Positions 24,046 to 36,323 of a stretch of DNA of 64,000 nt are shown piece by piece. The position numbers and the translations under genes are program-made. The stretch spans positions 1,054,001-1,118,000 of the forward strand of contig NC_041788.1 in the NCBI RefSeq assembly GCF_900090045.1. Direction: 5' to 3'. Numbering within the stretch: the stretch's first letter is position 1; each line of letters opens with the position of its first letter. The stretch is from Plasmodium malariae (lineage: Eukaryota > Apicomplexa > Aconoidasida > Haemosporida > Plasmodiidae). Under the pieces are notes generated by a model. It searched no databases. It had not been told where the DNA came from and worked only from the letters and a program-made list of their open reading frames with translations.

Positions 24046-25673
24046 TGGTTTTACTTATACACACGTATCAACCAGTTTAGCAGTGCGCCTCTGTGCATGC
24101 ACACATATACCAATGTGAATATATATACATCTACGTGTATGTACATATCTCCGCAGTAATCTAGCGCGTCAAAAAAATGCAGCTTATATGTAACGTATCA
24201 ACGTTAAGTCTCGTGCAGAGTCAGTATGTTCACCTTTATACACGCACACAGAACGTTCCATGTGTTTGTAAAAAATATGATAAAGGGGAATAACTAAAAC
24301 TTTTCTTTGTACTTTTTAAAACGTTTGCCACAGTCATCACTAGGGTTGTACCTACAACTGATCGTACGTACAATGAGGAAAATGGTGCGACAACCAAAAG
24401 GAAAGAATATAAACAATTTTGCACTAAGATAAGATCAGTTCCTATCACAAAATACACACGTATACATAATATATATATATATATATATGCAATTGCTATA
24501 TTCGTCTCGATTAGTCTGTTAGTAAACCAAAAAAAGGGTAATAAGATAAATACATTGTTTTATCATCTTAATGACTACAAAGGGGAATTTTTTACATGCT
24601 TAAAAAAAGGTCATATTGGAGAAGAGAAGATGTAAGATGTCGTTTTTCTTTCCTTTTTTAATACTTATTCCACTTCCTACATTTCCTATTTTTCCTCACT
24701 TCTCATTAAAAAATTGTGATTCATTTAATTCATTTCATTTGTACGTTTTTTTATTTATTTTTTTATTTTAAACTTTATAATAATACGCAGAATGAAGTGA
24801 AATTTAGCCGGATAATAATACTCAAGCCATCGTGCAAATATTATTTGCGCTCACGAAATGATTTTTAGTTAACATTCATTTTATTCCATTTTACACCTCC
24901 TCTAGCAGCTTAACATCGCTTCAAACTGCTTTGTTAGATTATTTTATTTTTTTCCAACTAAAGCGCGCTTCTACAAGTTTGCAATTACGTATTCAGCAAG
25001 TTTTTTTAACGATTTTGTTATGGTACTCTATTTTATTATATTTAATTTTTTTATACACCTTTCTTTTTTTTATTTTTAATTTATTGTTTATTCCATATTT
25101 ATGCGAAAATTTTGTTTCCTTCCCTCGCGAAATGCACAAAGGGTTTCTATAGGAATATGAACAGAAAAATGCATACGAGATATATAGCACTAATTTTTGA
25201 GATTAAAAATGAGTCATAAAATGCCTGTTCAGAAAAACTAAAAAAAATTGAACATTTAAGCGTTTGAATGTTTTATTTATTGATTATACATGTTCTGTAC
25301 AATTATATAACACAAGAGTTACAAATTATTAGCATAAATAGAAGAACTTTTTTTTTTTTTTTTGGGTTTTATTATATACAGTTTGAACGTTTTGCAAACA
25401 AAAAATGAGCTAATCGTTACAGGGGATCTTTAACAAATATTTTTGGCAATCCTTAATGTAAACCTTTTCTGGCTGTCATTTCAGCAAAATTATGGCGATC
25501 CTTTTAGCAATATTTTTTTTGAAGTTGCTTTATATCAGTCCTTTTTTCCCATCTTAAGAGTTAATGGTAAGATACAACACAAATATATTATGAAACATTT
25601 TTATAACATGCGTATACATTATTATGTATTAATAAATATCTATATATATATACATACAAGTATTATATTAAGG

Positions 25674-25730
<57 letters not shown>

Positions 25731-26284
25731 GTAGTATATTTATGTACATTTCCATATAACGTTTGACATTTTTTTCTCCTTATAACGTCGAATTGCTTTT
25801 TTTAAGTACAAAATTTTTTTTTTTTTTTTATAATTTAAAGTAATTCTTTTTCATTTTTTGTTATAATATCCCTTCAACGTAAAATTAATCTTTTATTGCT
25901 GTGTTGACTATTTGTACATTTACATGTACAAATGCGTAAATGTATATCTACGTGAATATATATATATGTAAATGCATAAATACATAAATGTACATATACG
26001 TAAATGCTCTAACATATTTATGTAAACAGAAAAAGGTAAAACAAAATAATCGACATATTCCCTTGTGTTATAATTTATTTATATGTATACTAGTATTAAT
26101 ATATATATACATATACATTTATTTGTATATATATGTATTATGCGTATATGTATGTATGAAATTTTGTAGGCCATTTGTTAAATGTAAAAAAACCCATTTT
26201 GAATAACTGCCTCATAAGTTCATTTTATTTATAACATTTGAATTTATTACATCACATAAACTTACATACATGTATACATAATTA

Positions 26285-26620
26285 TATACATATACAAATA
26301 TATATACATATATATATACAAATATATATACAAATATATATACAAATATATATACAATATATATATAAATATATATACAAATATATATACATATATATAT
26401 ACAAATATATATACAAATATATATACAAATATATATACAAATATATATACAATATATATACAAATATATATACAAATATATATACATATATATATACATA
26501 TATATATACAATATATATACAAATATATATACAATATATATACATAAATATATATACAAATATATATACATATATATATACAAATATATATACAAATATA
26601 TATACATATATATATACATA
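26285..26620. repeat. Imperfect (ACAAATATATAT)n array
   Basis: Over 330 bp of ATATATATACAA/ATATATACAT units. All six frames stay open, giving several overlapping Tyr-Ile frames on both strands that are not genes. Confidence 0.85.
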
Positions 26621-26819
26621 TATGTTACATGACGCGTATTATTTTATATTGTAATCTTTAAAAATTTGAATGGCAGCTTAAAAAAAAGAGAGTGGGGAAA
26701 ATGTACATTGTATTACAATAAATTTTTATTTTATCTTATCCCATTTCCACATTTTTCTTTTATTCCAAATTTAATGGCTATTTTTATGTAAACCCTTAAT
26801 TCTTTAACGTTCATGTGAT

Positions 26820-26978
26820 TACGTCCATACATACGTACATAAACACATACATAACTCCATATGTACATAAACACATACATATCTCCATACGTACATAAAC
26901 ACATACATATCTCCATACGTACATAAACACATACATATCTCCATACGTACATAAACACATACATATCTCCATACGTAC
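26820..26978. repeat. 28-bp minisatellite
   Basis: Five to six copies of a 28-bp unit containing catacgtacataaacacata. Because 28 is not a multiple of three, the Met/Tyr/Cys frames on the minus strand shift between copies and are spurious. Confidence 0.85.
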
Positions 26979-27215
26979 ATATGCATAAATGTGCTCATGT
27001 TTAAAGTGTAGTACGAAACGAAAATAAAAGTGTGAAATAGTAATAATAAAATAAACATACAAGTATGCAAATAAATGAACTCACAAGAATGAAAAATAAA
27101 GAAGTTAATTTATGCCGATATTGTAAAATTTTATAGGTGCCAAAACTCGTTCGAACGAATTACCAATTTAAGGTAATATATAAGCATCGCAGAATAGAAG
27201 AGTGCATGTACGTTC

Positions 27216-27262
<47 letters not shown>

Positions 27263-27641
27263 AATACACTTGTATATGTGCCTACATACATATATAGTTA
27301 TAGGCATACCACAACAAACACTACATATATAGTGAAATAATCGTTGTGTATATAGCTCAGTAAGCACTACTTACATAACTGACTAAAATACAGATTGCAT
27401 AAAACGACCAATTCCCTTCCTCCACAAGCGTTCAATACTTAGCGAGTACCAATCCCCGCTCAATCCGCAGGCATGCCTCTGGCACTACTCACCCGCGCCT
27501 CTATTCCTCGCACATTTTAAAAGAAAAAAAAAATATAAAAATAATAATATAAAATAAAATAATAAGGTAGAATAGAGTAAAATAATAAGGTAAAATAATA
27601 GAATAAAATAATAAGGTAAAATAATAGAATAAACTAAAATA

Positions 27642-30600
27642 ATGGACGAGCTGGAAGTAGCAATTTTATGCTTGTATGGAAACGAAAATGAGCAGATCAG
27701 CAAAAATGATGCGCAGAAATTTTGTGAGAATTTTCAAAACACTATGGATAGTTGGAAATACTGCATTAACAAGCTTGTTGAGTCAGATAAATTAGAAATA
27801 AAATTTTATTGCGTTCATGTATTAATTGATAAATTGTCCATATTGAAAATAGATGATTTGATATATATAAAAAATTCCTTATATAATTATTTAGAAAAAA
27901 AGTATATTACAGTGAATGAAGATATATGTGTGGTAAACAAAATAGTGCAGTTGTATGTATCATTGATAGAAGTATTATATCCTAACAATATGAATGATGC
28001 ATTCAAATTTTTACTAAATTTAATTATGATAAATAATGATATGAGAATAAAAAATTTATATATAACTTTTTTTTTAAAAATAATGAATATGATTGATGCA
28101 GATTATATTGACAATATGTACTCCAAAAAAAATATACAAGTAACAACACATTTGAAAGAAGCAATAAAAAATAATGATTTGCCAATAATTATTGAATGTT
28201 TTTATTTTATAATGAATTTAAATATTGAGAGTCAGAGTAGTCTTAGTATTTTTACTTTATCCAAATATATAACCTGGATTGATATAAATTATGTTGTAAA
28301 TGATAAAATTCTTGGTTTTATATATCAGGGATTAAATTCGATGAACACTATAACTGAAGCGAGTTATTGCTTCTTAACTGCGTTAATTCGTAAGGGTATG
28401 AGTGCAGTTAATAAAATACAATTTATTGAAAATGTAAATATTATTTATATACTTGAAAATGTACCTAAAACTACTGAGTTGTCTTTTGATATAAACAAAA
28501 ATATTATGTTAAAAAGAGGAGAGCTGATTAACTACTTATGTTTAGAGTTAACGGAATCCATATATGAAATTACCAAATTGAAAGATTATAATATGAACAT
28601 ATTAAAATATAATGAAATATGTGATAAGGCAAATAATATGATATTTTTAGTTTTACCACATGCTCTGAATATATTTGCTGTGGATAATTTTTACATAGCT
28701 AGTACAGTAGAAAAGTTTTTCAGTTTGTTTTTTACAAAATTTAAAAGTATTGTAGATTTACCTTCATCTACTCTTACAATCAATAATTCTATTTCATCAG
28801 ATAAAACAAATAATATTAATATGAATATAAATACTTATAAAATACCCGTCTCAAAGTTAAACGTATTTATTAATACCCTTATTTGTACTACTGTAAATAA
28901 ATTTGAATTTCCATTATATATTAACGAAGATTATGATGAAGAGGATGAAGACTTTATAGCATTTAACACATTTAGAGGAAATATGGAAAAACTATTTCAA
29001 CGATTAATATTATTCGATAAGTTAAAAGCCATCGAAATTATTAAGAATGCTATTATTTACATTAATCAAAATTTTGATAACCTTAAATGGAACAGTATTG
29101 AATCCAATTTATATGCCTTCTATATCACAACGTCCATTTATACAGATTATAAAAGCAGTGCATCTAGTCTGAGCGCAAATTCTAATACTAGCGCAGTTAA
29201 TAGTACAAATACTGCTAATCATAGTAATAGTAATACGGCTGATTATACTTCTAACACCGTTAACCACAATGGTATTAAGAACGCCGTAATAGCAGCGAAC
29301 AGCACGAGTAAAAACCATATGGACAGCTTCAAGCAACAAAAAGAGTTAGCAGGTCTAACGGCAGATTATAACAAACTACTCTTTGATTGTTTAATGGAGT
29401 TACTGAAAAACAGAAAAATTGTAAATTGTAGTAATCATCTTATCAATATCAATTTGATGGAAATATTTCAAAGACTAAATTTATTTTTTCTTAAAAATCC
29501 TGAGTATATAGAATATTCTCTGCATGTATTTATAACTAACGGTATTAGGAGTAATAAAAATAAAGTAGTAAAAAGGGCTGTTCATATTTTCAAGAAATTT
29601 TTAAAAACTAATTCGTCTGTTATATCTAAATATATTAAAGAAATACTACATATGTTGGAACCTTTTTTAGAAATTCCATCAGTACAACAAAAAATAAACA
29701 AAGGGAATAATACGAATAACACGAATACCACAAATAATACTAATAACACGAATAATACGAATAACATAAATAGAAGCATGCTAGATAATAACATATCTTT
29801 AGATGATGATACCATTAAATCCATTTATAATTACATTTATTCGGATAAAAATTATACATACGAGGATCAGATAGACATATACGAAACTGCAGGCCTATTG
29901 TTATTGCACTATGATTTCTCGAGGATTAAAAAAGCTTCAAGGAGTGAAAAATCTCATCAGCAGCAGAGCACAATCGTGGGTAATGTTAGTATTAGTGGTA
30001 ATCTTAGTAGTGATGGTTTAGGTGCAAACATAGGTAATGCAGACACTAATAGTGTGTACACTGACGTATGCACGGATTTGAATACCCGAAATGAAAAAAT
30101 GAACGAAGAGCTAATACCGAATTATAAGGATAGAATATTTTTTTTCAACGGTATTTTGAAGAAATTAGTAGAAAACTTGGCTACAATTAAGAATCTGTTT
30201 TTAAATTCATCAAGAACACAACATGATAATTTATGCTTAAGTTTTACATGTAGTGTCGTTATTAGATGTATTGGTGCCTTATGCAAAAATGTAAATATTA
30301 ATATGACAGATCCGTTAATAAATGATTTGGACAATACTTTAGGTATGATTATAAGTGAATCTTTAGAATTGTTTTATAATAATTATATTGTTAGAGACTC
30401 AGTGTTGTTTACTTATAGAATTCTTTCTAACTTATTTAAAGAATTATCTCTAAATTATACTATTAAAATTTTACCATATTTTTATAACATATCGTATAAT
30501 ATTATAATGACAAAAATGGAGAAATCTGGTATTCGTACTGTTCCAGGTAGTAGTAATAATAGTGATAGTGCTAGTGGAATACCTCCTGGTAGAGCACAAA

Positions 30601-32073
30601 ATGATAACTCGTTTTCATTCGATATGATTACACCTACGTCATATCAAATGGTAAGTAGGGGCACAACAAATGATGGAACTAAGTTCTCTAGCTTATATCA
30701 AGAGGAATTGAAATATTTATATAATGAATTGAATGAATTAAGTATATTAGTTTGCCATCTCATATCAACATATAAAGAGAAGTCGTTTGACACTTTTGTT
30801 AAACCATATATACATAACATTACACAGATTCATATAAATGTATGGAAATGTATTAATGTACAATCAGTTGAAATGCAGAGAGAACAGAATTCAGTATTAT
30901 CCCCCTTATTACTAATACTTTATAATATTTCTTTGAATATACCATCATCTATTCATAATTTTATCTCATTTAAAAATATTGCTTTAAATCATAAACACTT
31001 TTGTGAGTTATTTTCGAATGACGAGATTATGAAAACAAACATTTCAGATGCCATTACTAGTATATTACTTATATCTTTAAATTACAAAAACACCAATGAT
31101 TTGAATATTTGTTTTTACTCTGCTCAAACGGTTTCTAACATGCTCAACAATGCCGCATGCATGGCCAACGCAAATGAGGTAATGAGCGCGGAGGGAACGG
31201 AAAAAATGGAGACCACCAAAATATGTGTACATTTTTTCTTTTTTCTAATGGATTTGAAAAATGGCTGATTTTCCAATTAGCCATTTATCCAGTTATCCAT
31301 TTAATGAATTTCCCCATTAGCTACAATTTGAGAGTGCCCCTTTTTGTTTAATTTTTTTTAACCTATTATTCTTTCCACTTTGTTTTATATATATATATAT
31401 ATATATATATTTTTTTTATTTTATTTTTATAATGTGCTACAGATACTGAGTAAATATCCCTTAATACAAATCATAGACACTCTGTGTGTTACTCTCAAAT
31501 CACTTGATTACTCGGATCCGAAGAATAAGAAGGTAACTACTCAGATTTGTACGTGTTTGTGTCGATCTGCATACATATAAGCATATAATAACTACATACC
31601 TGTGTGTGCATTTTCTTTCCCATGTTCATGTTCCCATATAGAGTTAACTTCCTTTTGTTTGATATTTGCAGATAATTCAAGAAGTTTTAAATATATTTCG
31701 ACTATTTTGTGGGTTTAAAGTGAATGCAAATTGCTTACCAAACAAAATTACGCAGAATTCACAAATATGCTTACATAATTCCCTGCTGGAAGTCTTTAAA
31801 AACAATCGTAATGATATTGGAGTTTTATTTCAAGTAAGATAAAAACGTTTATTAGTCATATTTTTTTTTTTTCTTTTCCCTTTTTTCATTGTACCCCCAG
31901 CATGTGTACAAAAATATACATATACGTACTTACGGACACATATATGCTAGTACACACTCCACGTTTCTGAGAACGTAGATATATATTTAAACAACTTTTT
32001 TCTCCACGTGCAGGCTATCAACGCGAACAATCAACAACAATTTAGGCAAATTTTGTCAAATCTAGTTATATGA
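27642..32073 (+). CDS. XPOT: Exportin-T (tRNA export karyopherin), 4 exons
   Basis: A nuclear exportin that carries mature tRNA to the cytoplasm with Ran-GTP. Four phase-0 exons: 27642-31178, 31443-31532, 31672-31833 and 32014-32073, giving about 1282 residues. The single large frame reads 29 codons past the true donor (AATGAG|GTAATG) into intron 1. The N-terminus fits the XPOT/Los1 pattern: FCENFQNTMDSWKYCINKL and EIKFYCVHVLIDKL parallel the human segment around its Asp-Trp and Phe-Cys-Val-Leu motifs. The rest is helical HEAT-type sequence (NRKIVNCSNHLININLMEIF; KNKVVKRAVHIFKKFLK). Asn/Ser/Thr-rich inserts (about 29150-29330, 29700-29770, 29960-30090) explain the excess over the 960-1100 residues of animal and yeast proteins. 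The C-terminal exons end QQQFRQILSNLVI. The family call is good; cargo specificity is inferred. Confidence 0.86.
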
Positions 32074-32584
32074 CGAACAAGATAAAAGAAAATAAAAAAA
32101 TAGAAAGACAAAAAAATAAAATGGAATAAAACGAAATGAGAAAAACAAATGACAAAACAAGACAATACATGAAAAAAAAGGCCAGGTAATATACAGTATA
32201 TAAAATGGAAAGAATTATAAAAGAGCAGTGTTGACAAAATTACAAAATTATTATTTCATTATATACTACCTGACCTGTTCATGCAAAAAAATTTTTTTTT
32301 TTATTTTTTTTTTTAAATAATAATAAAAGAAAAAATTAAAACGAATTTGTGTATATTTTCACAGTTGTTTGGTAAATAACTTAAAATAATTATTCAAAAA
32401 TTTTTAAACTTTTATATATGTATATAATATATCCCATATTTTGTTTTTACATCCAGTACTATAATCCCATTTTTTTATTCAACGTTTATATTCCTTTTTT
32501 TTTTTTTTTTTTTTTTTTTCTCCATATTTTCCACCATTTTATCTCTTTGTTTCATCTTTCATTACAGTTATATATCCGAATATT
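32074..32584. other. Convergent 3' region exportin-T / kinase
   Basis: About 510 bp with poly-T/A runs (32289-32313, 32490-32519). The frame at 32418-32609 is Phe/Tyr-rich and overlaps the kinase last exon on the other strand. No gene. Confidence 0.6.
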
Positions 32585-33228
32585 TTATACACGAAATGTA
32601 GAAAAGTAAGGGTTACTCAAAACATCATCAATTTTTAATCGCTCATTTGGACACCTTAAAATTAAAAAGAAATTATATGTAAAAAAAAAATATATTATAT
32701 GAATGTAAAGGGGAAAAGAGTAAGTAAATTATATACAATATTGAACTATTACTATGTAGTTGATAAGACATGTACATGAATGAGCACATGTAGGTGTATG
32801 TACGTATATAGGTACATATAAGCATACATATGTATATATATCTACGCATAGACGGTCATATATATCTGCAAGCGTAACACAACACGAAATAACATTTACA
32901 AAAGGAAGCGCATATTATTTTTAACCATTTTAAAAGTCCGTCTATGATATTAATTAGCTCCTTTTCACTGTAAATATTTATTTTGCAAAACATAATAATT
33001 TTAACATGTCCATTACTTATATTTAAAAACAGAAATATAGATTTTGCACGAATAACTAGGTGTTTATAAGAGATGAAAAGACAGGGAATCTGCCTTTCCG
33101 CTTTCGCTGTTTTGTTTTTTATTCTTTTATTCTTTGTTTCTTCCTTCTTTTGTTCTTTTGTTCCTTCGTTCTTTTGTTCTTTTGTTCTTTTGTTCTTTTG
33201 TTCTTTTGTTCTTTTGTTATTTTGTTCT

Positions 33229-33260
<32 letters not shown>

Positions 33261-33953
33261 CAATATTTTGCCATGACGTAACATACATCAAATAATCCAC
33301 GTGTGCAATATTGAATATCTTAATTTTTATGTTAATAAAAAATTAATTTTCTTGAAATATTTTTCTAGTTTCATGCTTATCTGTTATTCTAACCCATTTC
33401 CCAAAACATCTCCTAAAATACTAGTCCATGATAAGGGCTCAATATTTAATTCACATAACTCCTTTATAAGCAATTTCTTAATTTTAAAAAAGAAAAAAAG
33501 ATAAAGAAATAAAAAAGTTTTCTCATCTTTTAAATGGATATATATAACAACTGTTTGACGTTATTTATAAAAATAGTACACTCTTTTTGGTACATATTTT
33601 TAGTACATTTTTTTTACTGGTGCTATCTTTTATGTTCTCGTAGAAACTCCTTAATAAAAAAAAAAAAAAAAAAAAAAAAGATTACAAAAAATTAAAAAAT
33701 ACAACTCCTTCATTTCTATGCTATTCATTTTTACAGTGCTTCTTTAAATGTACGTTGCGTATTTCATACATTTTAGGGGATCCTAAAACTTCGATTAAAT
33801 TTATTATTTGTGAGCATTCTTCTGAAAATCTTTGGGCAAAAAATTAAAGAAAAACCAAAAAAAAAAATCGAATTCAATCTCATTTGTTCTCATATCTCAT
33901 ATGTGTTAAAAGGAAATTTATCCATGTATACACATACATTATTTTATATATAA

Positions 33954-34026
<73 letters not shown>

Positions 34027-35931
34027 TGACGAATTTTTTATCTTATTTTTTTTCAAATTAATTGCTAACTCATTATTTTTGTATTTTCCTGGAAACAGAG
34101 GGCAGAGAATAATCAGTTCAAAAATTATACATCCCAGAGCTGAAGAAATGCGGCACCACCATTGTTTATGAAGGAATAGCACAAAGCGAAAAATAAAAAA
34201 ACAGAATACAAACACTAGACACAACAGAAAACATAATATAAAATAAAACAAATATGTAATGAAAAATGATAGACTTCAGTTATCAGCTGTAATTTAAACA
34301 AAAAGGTTACTAACACCATAAGTCCACGTCTGTCTGGAAAGGGTTAAAAAATATAAATAAAATAAAATAAAAAATTTATGAAACCACAATCTATTTTAAC
34401 AATATACCTTTCCACAGAAGCTATTGCGTTCAAAGCGGAAATAGCAATTTTAAATATTGATAATATATGTATATATACTTGTATATACGTATGTATATAT
34501 ATGTACATAGGTATATATATCTATATATAAAACAGAACAAAAAAATAAGGAAAAATAGCAGCTGACCGTATAATACATTGAACCGCATAACAGCTCCGGT
34601 GCTCTGTACCATCTCGAACAAATGTAAGGTATAGAAATAATATCTGTTTCAACTTTTTTTGCCGATCCTTTAGAATTTAAAAAAAAAAAAAAAATTCGTA
34701 AAAAAAGTGTAAAAAGAGGGTAAAATGAAGGTGAAATGGAGAATGGGGAAATAAGCTTTTTTTCGTTTCATGATATTTATATTATTTTTGTTTTTTTTTT
34801 TTTAATTTTTTCAAACTTATTTACCTAAATCGCATATTTCAACTTTAATATTGGAGGCATCAAAGTCGATCTATTAAAAGAAAATATATCGTTTTTATAA
34901 GTCGATCCTACTGTATATAAATATGTGGGTGTGCAGAGAGCATCATAGGTGTTATTGTTATTACTAAAATATTGTCAGGCTTTAAGTCCCTATGGGCAAA
35001 ATTATGTTCATGCAAATGCTTGACCCCTATGCATATTTGACTAAAGCGTTTTACAAAAGTTGAACATGTGTAATTAAGCTATGTGGATCATTATAGGGGT
35101 ACTTATGCATATACAGATGAACATATCCATGCACATTCCCACTCATAAATATATACATTCACGTACATATATATATGTATGTATATACGTGTAAGTATAT
35201 ATGTGGACATGAATCCTATTTTATTCAAATCATCCTTTTTTTGTTAATTACTAAATGATACTTCGCAAGTCGAATGACGCGATGCGATCGTACCTAAGAA
35301 GATCAAAAAGGACAAACATAATTTTACGTTTATGAATAAAAATGAAACATTTTATGCTGCGATATGGTTTCATTCTGGTGCTCTTTATAAAGTGCTATGT
35401 TTCTCAATAACATTCAAAGGTATTCATTTTTATTTTATTTTTTTTTTTTTTACTTGTTTTCTCTTTTTTCTTGTTTTTTTAGTCTAATATATTTTCCTAA
35501 ACTGTACGTCATGTGCTTGAACACAATGTTTTGAATTATAAATCCTTTTTCTGTGAATGTGTAGAAGATTGATTTTATATTTATTATGTTTGTGCTGTAT
35601 CTCATCTTTCTTAATAAATGGACTTCCCTCGACACTTTATTCCTCCTTATAAGAAATAAAAATAAAATAATAAAATGAAACATGGCGTATTACATACTGA
35701 TTGTGGCACTCGAGCAAACAAGTTAACGAAGTAACTGGCTGACTATCTAATCAGCTTCCCATTTTTTTTTTTTTTTTCCTTCCTATACCATTTGGGAGAT
35801 CTTTTGATAGCAACTGCTTCCTGCGTAGACAAGTCTATCGCGTAATAGACTTTTCCAAATGTACCTTTTCCAATTAGTTTTTCTAATTTGTACTTGGGTT
35901 GTACGTTTTTACTGTTCGCTGTTTTATTCAT
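32585..35931 (-). CDS. GSK3-like CMGC serine/threonine protein kinase, 12 exons
   Basis: Assembled from exons 35931-35789, 35645-35454, 35293-35252, 35040-34965, 34870-34825, 34667-34567, 34333-34315 (19 nt), 34139-34070, 33829-33754, 33476-33394, 32967-32926 and 32654-32585, about 319 residues, little more than a kinase domain. Visible motifs are the P-loop GKGTFGKV (21-28), VAIK with Lys43, alpha-C Glu55 (SREVHLLRKM), HRDLKPDN (142-149), DLG (165-167) in place of DFG, and a GSK-type activation segment/P+1 loop PYICSRWYRAPELL. Then come DVDLWSLGCIIFELI and the terminal lobe CPNERLKIDDVLSNPYFSTF. The Y-x-C-S-R-x-Y-R-A-P-E pattern places it with GSK3/CMGC. Exons 8-10 are least sure: the 34070 and 33754 donors (GTTAGC, GTACAT) were chosen to keep frame and family spacing. 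Confidence 0.82.
32968..33393 (-). other. Kinase intron with 8-bp (GTTCTTTT)n repeat
   Basis: Contains about ten copies of gttctttt and a T run (about 33130-33260). The minus-strand Lys/Thr/Glu/Asn frame (32856-33284) that appears to extend exon 11 reads through this repeat and is not coding. Confidence 0.65.
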
Positions 35932-36323
35932 GATTGTTTGATCTGTTCATCGACTATTCACGTAAGTGTAATTAGATGGAAATAAATGTGAGATGGTACT
36001 TAAATATATATTTGTAAATATTTGTATAAATTAATTTGTAAATGTGTATGTCGCGTGCACACTTAAATGAAATAACGCACACATACTTCTTTTGTCGAAT
36101 AAGTCAGGTAACTATTCGAAAAACTTATATTTGCTTATTGAGAAGGAATATATTATATGCTTTTATAAGGCGTATTTTGGAATAGACAAGAATGGAAGAA
36201 GAGTAGCCAGAAACAGTTTGATATCGGAAAAAATAATAAAAAATAAAAAAACTTGAACGTGAACGTAAACTTAAGCGTAAGCGTAAGCTTAGAAATAAAC
36301 AAAACAATAAAAAAAAATTTTAG
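35932..36323. other. Upstream region of the kinase gene
   Basis: About 390 bp. It includes a short imperfect repeat of gtgaac/gtaaac/gtaagc near 36255-36292. A coding-like stretch at 36180-36250 (frame RRVARNSLISEKII) cannot be tied to a start or clean splice sites. Nothing firm. Confidence 0.4.

Larger units (their letters stand above)
24046..27641. promoter_or_regulatory. Divergent promoter region between MYB1 and exportin-T, about 3.6 kb
   Basis: The largest spacer in the window, upstream of both genes. It holds AT tracts (24464-24488, 25680-25728, 27222-27255), a 12-bp atatatacaa-type array at 26285-26620, a 28-bp minisatellite at 26820-26975 and a distinctly G+C-rich patch at about 27395-27520. 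Translated frames here are Tyr/Ile repeats. I see no gene. Confidence 0.55.

Noticed and set aside
26212..26654. Overlapping Tyr-Ile open frames of 87-138 codons on both strands
   Set aside because: They arise from the ACAAATATATAT array, are open in several frames at once, and have no domain or start context.
31179..31268. Exportin-T ending at 31268
   Set aside because: The last 29 codons are intronic; GTAATG at 31179 and three downstream exons continue the protein in phase 0.
33060..33281. Ser/Phe/Cys repeat frames
   Set aside because: Products of the 8-bp gttctttt repeat inside a kinase intron.
34400..34430. A 13-nt extra kinase exon between YYT and TDVDLW
   Set aside because: Including it breaks the frame; direct joining gives the expected DVDLWSLGC motif.
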